Source: a virus
Virus record (IMG/VR): IMGVR_UViG_3300008735_000064
Location: 1 to 31,235 of that record
Direction: 5' to 3' (one strand)
Length of the DNA: 31,235 bases
The position numbers and the translations under genes are program-made. This document shows positions 20,873-29,096 of this stretch, one piece after another. The notes beneath the pieces were generated by a model, which did not search any database, was not told the origin of the DNA, and was given only the letters and a program-made list of their open reading frames with translations. How positions within the stretch are numbered: position 1 is the first letter of the stretch; every line of letters begins with the position of its first letter.

Positions 20873-22984
20873 ATGGTAGAAACCACAGAAAAAGAATTTA
20901 CTAAGGCAATACAGGAGTTATTCAAGGAGTGGGAAAAAACCAAGGATAAAGAAACACTTAGAATTATTAATTCTTTGCAAAAATCAAAGAGGTCACTCCA
21001 AAGTAGTAAAATGCAAGATCGACTACAACAACAGGTTCGTGGTAACATAGAAAGAAGGGCTGAGCTTCAAAAAGGTACTAGTGCACAATTTCCAAATATT
21101 GCACAGATAATGACTGGTGGGGCACCAAGCCCTGTTAGTTTAATGGGACGAATGCAACGACAGGCATCAAAACCGTTTAAGCGTGTTTGGGATTATCAAC
21201 AATCTGGAGAATCGATGAAGGAATTAGGAGCTAAGTGGATAAAAGGTGGACGAAAGGACGATGAGATGAGGAATGAATTAGAAAAAATGGGAGCAGAGCA
21301 CTCAGGAAAAGGAAAGAGAGCTGAAGCAGGATTCGGTAAGAACCTAATGGGAAAGAAGATGCAAGGCATGATAGGCAAGGTTGGAAAGTTTATGGAATCA
21401 AGCAAAGGACAGGGATTGATGGCTGGTGGAATGATGGGAGCTTCAATACTTACAATGATTATAAAGAAAGCAATGGAGGCTTCTCCAATGTTACAACAAA
21501 TGTTAAAAATAATGAATGTCGCTATGACATTATTCTTAAGACCAATAGGTGACTTTATAGGTGGTATGTTAAAGCCAATTATGTTATTTTTCCTAAGAGA
21601 AGTGGCAGTTCCAATGTTAAGAAAAGGAAAGGATATGATAAAAATAGGAGAACAGTTTGGAAAAGGAGCATTAGGATTCATGTTAAAACCAATAGAAACT
21701 ATACGAGAGGCATTGAATCCTTTTTCATCATCATTTGATGGAATAAAAGAATGGATGACTGAACAGAAATTAAGGGGTCTTGCAGCCGAAATGGAGGGTA
21801 GGGAATTACTAACTGTACTTAATATTATAAAGAATAAAGCAGCAGAAGATAAAACTGTTGGGGCAGATCCATTCACAGGTGCTCCGGGATATACAACAAC
21901 TCATGCAAAAGATTATAATGATCTTAAGAATTTGTTTGGTGGTCCAGAGGGTTTTCTGACACAGTTTGAGAATATAATGTATCAAGGTCAAGCACATGGA
22001 GGACGTATGTCATATGAATATGCCAGTGGATACTTTGATAATATGAAAGATGGAGGAGGTGTAGCAGCAGGAATGGGTGGTGGAACAGGATTTATGGCAG
22101 AAGTAGCACCAGTATTTACAGAAATATCAACAGAGGGAAGTAAAGTTACCACAGCATTTGTAAGTCTTAGTGAATCAGCAAACTGGGTAGCACAACAATA
22201 TAGATTAAAAGCTATGGAGGGTGGAATGACTGATGAACAAATAGCAGCATCTAAGGCTCTCTTTGATGAGTTTAGAAAATCCTCCCTGGCTGGAATGATG
22301 GGAAATGAACAAACATTGCTTTGGAATGAATTCCAAGAAAAACTTCAGACAATATTATATCCAGTAGAGAAAGCAGAGAAAGAGTTATCTGGCACTGTGA
22401 CTCATATCGCAAGAGGATCAAGAACAATAGAAGAATTATTTAAACAAATTGAAGGAGATTTCTTTGCAAACAGAAACACCAGTGAACATATAACAACAGA
22501 TTTTATAGGTATGGCAGATTTAACCTTACAAGGTTATAAAAAGGTACAGGCGTTACTCGCACAATTAGCAGCAGCCGGTAATAGATATTATAATTCTAGA
22601 AATATAATGGTAGGCAGAGGTGGAGGATTAGCTACCTGGACAAGAGTAGGAGAGGGAAAGTGGAAAAGTCCACAGAATTTACCCTTGTCAAGCCAAGCAG
22701 CAGCATATTATAAAAATTTAGGTGTTAATGTTCGTCAATTTGCACACGGTGGTGTTATAGGTGAGCATATATGGGGTATAGGAGAAAGTGGAAAAGCATA
22801 TGAGTTTGGAGAAAAGGGAAGTGAATTAGTAACCCCACTTAATAAGGCTAAAGAGGTTGGTAATACTATTGCAAACATTACTGTTAACATAGATAAGGTA
22901 GCAAGTGATGTAGATTTGGAACAAATAAAACCCATTGTTGAAAGGGCATTACATGAAGTACACTCAAGGAGGGGAATGATATAG
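20873..22984 (+). CDS. Tape measure protein
   Basis: This 703-aa protein has a charged, helical N-terminal third. Long hydrophobic Met/Gly/Ile-rich segments follow at about residues 180-255, then helices. Near residue 625 comes a C-terminal F-A-H-G-G-V-I-G-E-H block, followed by F-G-E-K-G-S-E-L-V-T-P, a signature seen at the end of many tape measure proteins. It fixes tail length and is ejected ahead of the DNA. At about 0.15 nm per residue the tail would be near 105 nm (estimate from the general rule). Long and short tail genes around it support the call. Confidence 0.86.
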   Translation: MVETTEKEFTKAIQELFKEWEKTKDKETLRIINSLQKSKRSLQSSKMQDRLQQQVRGNIERRAELQKGTSAQFPNIAQIMTGGAPSPVSLMGRMQRQASKPFKRVWDYQQSGESMKELGAKWIKGGRKDDEMRNELEKMGAEHSGKGKRAEAGFGKNLMGKKMQGMIGKVGKFMESSKGQGLMAGGMMGASILTMIIKKAMEASPMLQQMLKIMNVAMTLFLRPIGDFIGGMLKPIMLFFLREVAVPMLRKGKDMIKIGEQFGKGALGFMLKPIETIREALNPFSSSFDGIKEWMTEQKLRGLAAEMEGRELLTVLNIIKNKAAEDKTVGADPFTGAPGYTTTHAKDYNDLKNLFGGPEGFLTQFENIMYQGQAHGGRMSYEYASGYFDNMKDGGGVAAGMGGGTGFMAEVAPVFTEISTEGSKVTTAFVSLSESANWVAQQYRLKAMEGGMTDEQIAASKALFDEFRKSSLAGMMGNEQTLLWNEFQEKLQTILYPVEKAEKELSGTVTHIARGSRTIEELFKQIEGDFFANRNTSEHITTDFIGMADLTLQGYKKVQALLAQLAAAGNRYYNSRNIMVGRGGGLATWTRVGEGKWKSPQNLPLSSQAAAYYKNLGVNVRQFAHGGVIGEHIWGIGESGKAYEFGEKGSELVTPLNKAKEVGNTIANITVNIDKVASDVDLEQIKPIVERALHEVHSRRGMI
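22967..22972 (+). promoter_or_regulatory. Shine-Dalgarno site that points to an AUA start
   Basis: AGGAGG lies eight bases before ATA 22981. The nearby ATG at 22976 is only three bases away and belongs to the tape measure frame, where it gives Met-Ile-stop. Comparable sites precede the genes at 7159 (7 bases) and 15242 (about 10 bases). Confidence 0.5.
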
Positions 22985-23490
22985 CCGACATAGTAATAAA
23001 ATGTGTTAAACCATCTACAGGTGAGTTTGGTAATCTCAGGTTTACATATACCATAAAAAACTTGGACTCTGTAAGCATAGACCTTTCATCACCGGTTAGT
23101 GCAATGGCGTTACCACAGGCTATACTTGGGGATGCAAGTAATGTATTGGTAAAGGCAGAGGGTAATACAATGAGATTTTCAGTTTCATGGGTTCTACATG
23201 ATGAGGATTCATCTGTGGTGACATCTTATAATCCTGGTGGTGGAACTATTGATACAAGCAAATACTCTGGTGGTTCTGTCGATACAGCAGATGAACAGGC
23301 TAGATTTTTAACTGAAGAATTTCAGTTAAAAGGTGTAGAGTATCAATATTGGATAGACATAGGTGATAGTAATATTAGCAGATTTGGACTTATAGAAAGA
23401 TTACAACTTATAAAAACCGGATCAACACCCGTTACATGGAAAGCTACACTACAATTCATTGCAGGAGAAGTAGTTACAATACAGAATTAA
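22981..23490 (+). CDS. Distal-tail-type protein candidate, likely AUA start (169 aa)
   Basis: The frame is open from 22957 but has no ATG, GTG or TTG until TTG 23062. The stretch before that (A-D-I-V-I-K-C-V-K-P, then R-F-T-Y-T-I) looks like real beta-strand protein. ATA 22981 sits at the right distance from a strong Shine-Dalgarno site and overlaps the tape measure's TAG (ATAG), mimicking the ATGA overlaps elsewhere. Starting at TTG gives 142 aa and cuts off this part. The beta-rich product follows the tape measure, as distal tail (Dit-like) proteins do. A -1 frameshift fusion to the tape measure is another option. Confidence 0.62.
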   Translation: MADIVIKCVKPSTGEFGNLRFTYTIKNLDSVSIDLSSPVSAMALPQAILGDASNVLVKAEGNTMRFSVSWVLHDEDSSVVTSYNPGGGTIDTSKYSGGSVDTADEQARFLTEEFQLKGVEYQYWIDIGDSNISRFGLIERLQLIKTGSTPVTWKATLQFIAGEVVTIQN

Positions 23491-23491
23491 G

Positions 23492-25492
23492 ATGGCTAGA
23501 GCAAAATTATTTATTAACGGAACTGCAAAAACTATAATCAATTCTATCCTGCAAAAACAGGGAGAACGTTTAATAGACTCGTTAAATTTAATAGTTGCTG
23601 CCAACGTTGGTGTGGAAGTAAATGATAAGGTACTATACATTCAGGATTTTCTTGATGTGTATAATCTGAGTGCAGTATATAACTTCCAAAACACTGTAAA
23701 AGACGAGAGTGGCAACTCAAATCATGGAACTGCAACTGATATTCTGTATGGATCTGATAGTTGGGATGGATACTCTGGAATTTTTAACGGAACTTCAAGT
23801 AAGGTGACAATACCAGATGATAACAGTATAGATCTTTCTGGTGAATTTCATATTTATATTTGGGCAAAATGGACTGTCACGTCTTCTGGTTCCCTGTTTT
23901 CAAGAAGTCCGTTTAAGATAAATGTAAATGCTACCACAGCCGGTGATGTTAAAGTTATTCTAAACACTGATACAATCACCAGTTCTACTGCTGGGTATAA
24001 TGATGACAATTGGCATTTAATAGAGATAAAAAGAGACGCTGATAATCTTGTAACTTTAAGCATAGATGACACATCAAAGGGAACTGTCACTTCGTCAGTA
24101 GATTTGTCAAACACAACCTCGTATGAAATAGGTCATGAGGCAACTGCTGGTTATTTTGCTGGAGAAATCTCAAGATTAAGGGTTTATAAGGGAGATACGT
24201 TATCAAGTGAAGATTCTACAAAAATATATGAAAAAAGAAATCCGAGAACCACATTAAAATTTGGTGGATATGTAACAAAAATAGAGAATATTTTATCACA
24301 AAAGAATATAATAGCACATAGTTTTGGAAAAATTCTTGGTGAAACAGAAGTAAGGTCAACAGTTTATGATGACAGGACACCAGAATATATAGTAGAAAAT
24401 TTAATTACAACCAACACATCGTTTTCTTTTAATTCAGGTGGATTTACAACTGGTCTTACAATGACAAGATATACAGCAGATGGAAAACTTATAGATATTA
24501 TAAGGGACCTTTCTACATTTACAAATTACACGTTTTTCACTACGGGTTTAGAGGAATTTTTCTTTGTTCCAAAGAGTTTTACTGAGACAACAATTACACT
24601 TACTCATGGAACTGATGGTGTAATAAACAAGAGTGGTTTTGATGACAGTGAAATAGTGAACGACCTTACCGTGTTGGGTGAAAACAAAAAATATGAAACA
24701 ACAGAACTTTTTAGTGGGAATGGAACAACAAAAGAGTTCATATTAGTACGTAATGCAGTGTCAATAAAGGTATCAGTTGGAGGAAGTGAGAAAAAAGGCG
24801 AAGAGGATTATGAGTTAGATTCATTAGGAAGAACTATAACATTTGAAACAGCTCCAGCTTCAGGTACAGATAATATAAGCGTTGAGTACGAGTTTGAACT
24901 TCCGTTGTATTTAAGAGGACAGAGGCAGTCAAGTATAACTACATATGGTGTTCATGCAAAAAGAGTAAATATGCCTTGGATAAATAACAGAACTGACGGT
25001 ATAAGATTTTTAAACTCTTATTTAAACAGGTATAAGGATATAACAGAGAAGATAAAGATAGAATTAGGGTATATGTTTAATGGAGTAGAAGAAGGTGATA
25101 TAATACAGGTAATAAATACTTTAAAAGACATAAATGGTGATTTTATGGTTAAAAGTATAGAATGGGGATACCCATCAATGACAACAACTATAGATGTTGG
25201 AGAATATTACTTTGGATATTTTGAGTCCGATAAACAAATAGTTCAAAAACTTCATGATTTAGAAGGTGTTTTAACAACATCAAAATCACTGATAGATTTC
25301 GAGTCTCCAGAAGATGTTTTAATATTGACAGAAAATGTATATCAGACTGTTATAGAGAATTTTACAGAAAGTTTAAGTATTACAGAGTCAGACAATATAT
25401 ATGATTTACAGGTTGCTACATGGGGTTCATCTAATTATAGTTCAAGGGGGGTTGGAGTAACTCCACAAGGAAAGGTGTATACAAGTGGTTAA
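23492..25492 (+). CDS. Tail hub protein with inserted LamG-like domain
   Basis: 666 aa. Residues about 1-58 and 250-560 read as a baseplate-hub/Tal-like protein (F-G-G-Y-V-T-K-I-E-N after a strand, later Y-L-R-G-Q-R-Q and M-V-K-S-I-E-W-G-Y). Between them, residues about 60-245 form a LamG/concanavalin-like sugar-binding domain: Y-N-F-Q-N, D-E-S-G-N-S-N-H-G, F-N-G-T-S-S-K-V and a closing R-L-R-V-Y. The insertion would display a lectin from the tail tip. The C-terminal 100 residues are Ser/Thr/Glu-rich. The ATG is one base past the previous stop. Order after tape measure and Dit candidate agrees. Confidence 0.75.
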   Translation: MARAKLFINGTAKTIINSILQKQGERLIDSLNLIVAANVGVEVNDKVLYIQDFLDVYNLSAVYNFQNTVKDESGNSNHGTATDILYGSDSWDGYSGIFNGTSSKVTIPDDNSIDLSGEFHIYIWAKWTVTSSGSLFSRSPFKINVNATTAGDVKVILNTDTITSSTAGYNDDNWHLIEIKRDADNLVTLSIDDTSKGTVTSSVDLSNTTSYEIGHEATAGYFAGEISRLRVYKGDTLSSEDSTKIYEKRNPRTTLKFGGYVTKIENILSQKNIIAHSFGKILGETEVRSTVYDDRTPEYIVENLITTNTSFSFNSGGFTTGLTMTRYTADGKLIDIIRDLSTFTNYTFFTTGLEEFFFVPKSFTETTITLTHGTDGVINKSGFDDSEIVNDLTVLGENKKYETTELFSGNGTTKEFILVRNAVSIKVSVGGSEKKGEEDYELDSLGRTITFETAPASGTDNISVEYEFELPLYLRGQRQSSITTYGVHAKRVNMPWINNRTDGIRFLNSYLNRYKDITEKIKIELGYMFNGVEEGDIIQVINTLKDINGDFMVKSIEWGYPSMTTTIDVGEYYFGYFESDKQIVQKLHDLEGVLTTSKSLIDFESPEDVLILTENVYQTVIENFTESLSITESDNIYDLQVATWGSSNYSSRGVGVTPQGKVYTSG

Positions 25493-26006
25493 AGAACCAA
25501 CACCCCTTAATGGTCATGTTCACATAAAGGTGTGGGAAAAACAGGCAGATGGAACTGAAAAAGTTGTAAAGGATGATCTTATAAAAAATCTAGTTGTTAC
25601 AGCAGGAAAGGATTCATTAATGAAATTCATATCAAATATATCAGGAGTTGGAATTATTCAGGATATTGGAGTTGGAGATTCTACCACGGCAGCAGCAGTT
25701 GGTCAGACTGATTTACAAGCATCTTCTAACTATCTTTGGAAACCCATTCAAACGGAAGACCGTATATTTTTAACACCGACACTTTACCTTAGTGTTGATT
25801 TTGGTTATTCAGAGGCTAATTTTACATGGAATGAATTGGGATTAAGAGATACCCAGAACGGAAATGAAGAGATTATTTTATATTTAAATACTACTAAACA
25901 AACTACAGGACCATCACCAACTCTATTGGCTAGGCAGGTTGATGCATCACCACTGGTAAAGACATCAAGTAAGAGGGCGATAGTTGAATGGCAACTGAGT
26001 CTGTGA
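25485..26006 (+). CDS. Tail-fibre-associated structural protein (173 aa)
   Basis: The GTG start overlaps the hub's stop. The pattern N-L-V-V-T-A-G-K-D near residue 40, then I-G-V-G-D-S-T, a W-N-E-L-G-L stretch and an ending with R-A-I-V-E-W-Q-L recalls a common family of phage fibre-base proteins with few experimental data. It probably links the hub to the following adhesin. Beta-rich, no membrane segment. Confidence 0.62.
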   Translation: MVKEPTPLNGHVHIKVWEKQADGTEKVVKDDLIKNLVVTAGKDSLMKFISNISGVGIIQDIGVGDSTTAAAVGQTDLQASSNYLWKPIQTEDRIFLTPTLYLSVDFGYSEANFTWNELGLRDTQNGNEEIILYLNTTKQTTGPSPTLLARQVDASPLVKTSSKRAIVEWQLSL

Positions 26007-26015
26007 GGTATATGA

Positions 26016-27368
26016 ATGACAAGAATACTCATTCCACGATCTGATTCGGTTTCAGCAAAGATAATAGAACCATCTGATTTTGAAAATCTTTGGAGTTCAG
26101 ATATATTAAGGGATTATAAACATAGTGGATTTACCATGACAGCAGGTTCTGGTTTGACAGTAAATATGGCTGTTGGAAAAGCAAGGGTAAAAGGTCTGTT
26201 TATTGAAAGTACAGCGATAGAAAATGTTGCATCTTTGACAGCAAGTACGACAAATTATATCTATATTACTCTGGCTAGGGATGGAAATTCTGAGGCAGAA
26301 TCATGGAGTTTTACAAAAAACACATCAGGAACAACACCAACTGATTCTTTCTTTATAGGAAAGGCAGTTACAGGAGGGAGTACGGTTTCAAGTGTTTCTC
26401 AAGCTGGTGTCATATCAAAACCTGAACTTGTAAGGAGAAACCCAGACGTATATTTTGGTGACGGCTCTGACGGTGCTGTAACAATATCAACAAACACATC
26501 TTTGGATTCAACTAAACAATACACAGATTTAACAATTAACGCTGGAATAACATTATCGCCTACAGCAAACGAAAATTCAACCATAGTTTTATTTTGTACT
26601 GGTACATTTACATTAAATGGAACTATTAACACAAGTGGTAAGGGTGGAGCAGGTGGAATAGGTGGTCAAGTATCAACCAAAAACGGGAGATCACATGCAC
26701 ATAGTCAAACACATGAAGCCGGAAGAGAGGGATATGCCGGACAGCCCGGTGTGCAAGGATTTGGTGGAACTGTTAATTCTGGCAGTGGAGCTGGTGGAGC
26801 AGGTGGAACAGGAGAGGCAAGTGCTGGAGGTTCAGGATATGGTTATCCTTCGATTCCCGGAGTAAAAAATGTACCATATATGAGTAGAAATGTAGCATAT
26901 TCAGTAGCGACTTCAGCATTACCAGTTTTTGGTTCCGGTGGTTCTGGTGGTTCCGGAGCCGGAGGAGGAGGTGGAGCAAATTACAGCCTGACTCAACCCG
27001 GTGATGGTACAATAGGTGGAATTGGTGGAGCTGGTGGTGACGGTGGAGGAGGAGTTATAATATGTGCAAAAACAATCATACTTGCTTCTGGTTCTACAAT
27101 AAATACAAGTGGATCTGCTGGTTCTAATGGTGTTGATTCTGCTGCTCCTGCTGCTGTTACAACTCCCGGTGGACAAGGAGGAGGAGGTGGAGCCGGAGGT
27201 GGTGGTGAAGCTGGAAGTATAATTCTTTTATATGAATCTTTGACCAATAATGGTACAATAACAAAAACTGGTGGAGCCGGAGGTACTGGTGCAGGAAGTG
27301 GTTCACGAGTAGGAGGTAATGGTGCAACAGGTTCAGACGGTCAATTAACACAAGTAGTGGTATATTAA
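26016..27368 (+). CDS. Glycine-rich tail adhesin (450 aa)
   Basis: Residues 1-140 form an attachment domain. Residues about 145-210 are a beta segment (F-G-D-G-S-D-G-A-V, later T-L-N-G-T-I-N-T-S-G). Two-thirds of the rest is Gly-rich, with runs such as GGAGG and GGGGG broken by short hydrophobic strands (V-I-I-C-A-K-T-I-I). This is the plan of phage tip adhesins such as T-even gp38, where Gly-rich strands pack as polyglycine II and variable loops bind the receptor. A GAGG-type ribosome site lies just ahead. A second ATG at 26012 is out of frame. Confidence 0.74.
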   Translation: MTRILIPRSDSVSAKIIEPSDFENLWSSDILRDYKHSGFTMTAGSGLTVNMAVGKARVKGLFIESTAIENVASLTASTTNYIYITLARDGNSEAESWSFTKNTSGTTPTDSFFIGKAVTGGSTVSSVSQAGVISKPELVRRNPDVYFGDGSDGAVTISTNTSLDSTKQYTDLTINAGITLSPTANENSTIVLFCTGTFTLNGTINTSGKGGAGGIGGQVSTKNGRSHAHSQTHEAGREGYAGQPGVQGFGGTVNSGSGAGGAGGTGEASAGGSGYGYPSIPGVKNVPYMSRNVAYSVATSALPVFGSGGSGGSGAGGGGGANYSLTQPGDGTIGGIGGAGGDGGGGVIICAKTIILASGSTINTSGSAGSNGVDSAAPAAVTTPGGQGGGGGAGGGGEAGSIILLYESLTNNGTITKTGGAGGTGAGSGSRVGGNGATGSDGQLTQVVVY

Positions 27369-27377
27369 ACGAGAATA

Positions 27378-27385
27378 CTTAAATA
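27378..27385 (+). promoter_or_regulatory. TATA box of the distal fibre operon
   Basis: CTTAAATA centred 25.5 bases before ATG 27407. No other box at this spacing was seen to the window end, so it may serve all following genes. Confidence 0.6.
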
Positions 27386-27406
27386 GTAAATTATATTAGA
27401 TTTAAT

Positions 27407-27955
27407 ATGGATATTTACGAAAGTAACAAACCTGTTGGTAATCAAATCAACCCAGATTTAAACATATGTATCGTAAAAGAGAATACAACCACTGGACAAA
27501 AAACTTGGCTTTATACTCATAATATTGTAACTAATGATGGAGATTTATACTATGCACAACAAGCTGTCGAGGCTACACCAACTTCTGACTTTGGTGGGTC
27601 ATCAGGCAGAATGGAGTTGAGGACTGGCTCAGCAACTCCAGCAAAAGCTCATGTTTATTCGGATGTAACCACACCTGTAACAGCTTCAAGAAAGGCTATA
27701 GATTCTGGTTATCCAAAAGTTAATGATGATGACTCTGACAATACAGGATCTGGTACAGATATTGCAACTTGGAGAACAAGTTGGACAACTAGTGATTTTA
27801 ACGCTACAGCCATTCTAGGTGGATGTATTCATGTAGGAGGAGCAAGTCCAGCAAGTGGAACAAAACTATTGACACATTTTAGCATCACAAGCTTCAACAA
27901 GACAAGCAGTGACACGTTAAAAATATTCGTAAATCATACTTTTAACGGCACATAA
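27407..27955 (+). CDS. Hypothetical tail/fibre structural protein (182 aa)
   Basis: A beta-rich Thr/Ser/Gly protein with the segment H-N-I-V-T-N-D-G near residue 37, resembling the N-L-V-V-T-A-G element of the 173-aa protein at 25485, and a second half with W-R-T-S-W-T-T-S and strands. The two may be distant relatives serving different fibres. Leaderless start. Confidence 0.6.
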   Translation: MDIYESNKPVGNQINPDLNICIVKENTTTGQKTWLYTHNIVTNDGDLYYAQQAVEATPTSDFGGSSGRMELRTGSATPAKAHVYSDVTTPVTASRKAIDSGYPKVNDDDSDNTGSGTDIATWRTSWTTSDFNATAILGGCIHVGGASPASGTKLLTHFSITSFNKTSSDTLKIFVNHTFNGT

Positions 27956-27956
27956 A

Positions 27957-28079
27957 ATGGGTAAGCCCATAACAATGAAGTTTCTCTTCAGGTTATTGGA
28001 AAAATTAAACCATACTCCACAAGAGAGCCTAAACGCCAAAATTAAAATGGCAGAAGATGTGGTGATAAAACTTGGCTAG
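27957..28079 (+). CDS. Helical miniprotein (40 aa) between fibre genes
   Basis: The gene starts one base after the stop of the 182-aa gene and overlaps the TTG of the next gene by eight bases. It encodes a basic N-terminus and two short helices (F-L-F-R-L-L-E-K-L and A-K-I-K-M-A-E-D-V-V). Its fit between two genes is the evidence; it could be a fibre-assembly chaperone. Confidence 0.5.
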   Translation: MGKPITMKFLFRLLEKLNHTPQESLNAKIKMAEDVVIKLG

Positions 28080-29085
28080 AAAAGCAATTTATCAACACGC
28101 AACACAGGTTAATACCAGTTCATATCCAGATGATGGAAGTAGTCCAATAGGTTCAAACGAATGGAATGAAGCACCTGATCCACAGGGAATGATTGGAAAT
28201 ACTCCTGCAACTTCTACAATAACCATAGCGAGTGGAGTGTTAACACCAACTGATTCAGTTACAGTGGCAGCAGCCGAATCAGGTACAACCGACACATTAG
28301 ACAAACTGGCTATAACAAACACTAATCAATATGATTTAATTTATTTATTCGCAGATACAGGAGATACAATAACATTAACTCATACTTCAAGCCCATCAGC
28401 AGATGGTCATATATCCACAATAAGTGGAGCCAATGAAACATTATCAACCACAGTACCAACAATACTAATCAGAAAAGGAACTTATTGGTATGGATATGGT
28501 GGTGGTGCAGTAACAACTCCTACTGATATTACAGTAGCAGATGAATCAAGTGATACAACATGTTTTCCATTATTCGTAACAGCAGCAACTGGTGACTTAG
28601 AACCAAAGTCTGGAAGTAATTTAACATTTAATTCAAATACAGGTCTGTTAACATCAACATTACTTGCAGGAGCATTAACTGGAAATGTAACAGGAGACGT
28701 AAGTGGAAGTTCAGGAAGTTGTACAGGAAATGCAGCAACAGTTACAACTAATGCAAATCTTACAGGTGAAGTCACTTCAGTAGGTAACGCAACAACAATA
28801 GCAGCCAATATAGTTGATGAAGCAAATCTTAAAGTTAGCAATGCTCCAACAAACGGTTATATGTTAACTGCACAATCAGGTAATACTGGAGGTTTAACCT
28901 GGGCAAGTGCAGGAGGAGGTGCTCATACCGAACAGGGATGGGATGTTTATACTACACATACAGGTACAACAACAGCATCTGATGGTACAGCATATATGTT
29001 TGCCAGAAAGATTGATTCGAATAATGATGGACTCTACATAATGCTTTGGAAGAACGGAGCAAGTACAGAAGTCCAGATAGCATAG
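28072..29085 (+). CDS. Tail fibre protein, TTG start (337 aa)
   Basis: A Thr/Ser/Gly/Ala-rich fibre. Its middle (residues about 155-245) has the pattern I-T-V-A-D-E-S-S-D-T, then G-S-N-L-T-F-N-S-N-T-G, and T-G-N-V-T-G-D-V-S-G repeats, known from fibres of marine tailed phages. The C-terminal 60 residues end in a small domain with M-L-W-K-N-G. The only start near the front is TTG 28072, overlapping the 40-aa gene. Confidence 0.72.
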   Translation: MARKAIYQHATQVNTSSYPDDGSSPIGSNEWNEAPDPQGMIGNTPATSTITIASGVLTPTDSVTVAAAESGTTDTLDKLAITNTNQYDLIYLFADTGDTITLTHTSSPSADGHISTISGANETLSTTVPTILIRKGTYWYGYGGGAVTTPTDITVADESSDTTCFPLFVTAATGDLEPKSGSNLTFNSNTGLLTSTLLAGALTGNVTGDVSGSSGSCTGNAATVTTNANLTGEVTSVGNATTIAANIVDEANLKVSNAPTNGYMLTAQSGNTGGLTWASAGGGAHTEQGWDVYTTHTGTTTASDGTAYMFARKIDSNNDGLYIMLWKNGASTEVQIA

Positions 29086-29096
29086 GTATTACCTAT
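29082..29096. repeat. Perfect inverted repeat across a gene start
   Basis: ATAGGTA-T-TACCTAT spans the stop of the 337-aa gene and the first two bases of the next ATG. As RNA it gives a five-pair stem with a five-base loop. Confidence 0.4.

Noticed and set aside
21196-21876. 226-codon leftward open frame inside the tape measure gene
   Set aside because: It lies entirely antisense to a well-supported gene, has no promoter or ribosome site, and its composition is the mirror of the Met/Gly/Ile-rich coding strand.
23062-23490. Starting the distal-tail candidate at TTG 23062
   Set aside because: This start lacks both a Shine-Dalgarno site and a TATA box and discards 27 upstream codons that look like real protein; the ATA at 22981 has better support.
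26399-27351. Several overlapping leftward frames opposite the Gly-rich adhesin
   Set aside because: Gly codons (GGN) read backwards give Pro, Thr, Ser and His codons without stops, so such frames arise automatically.
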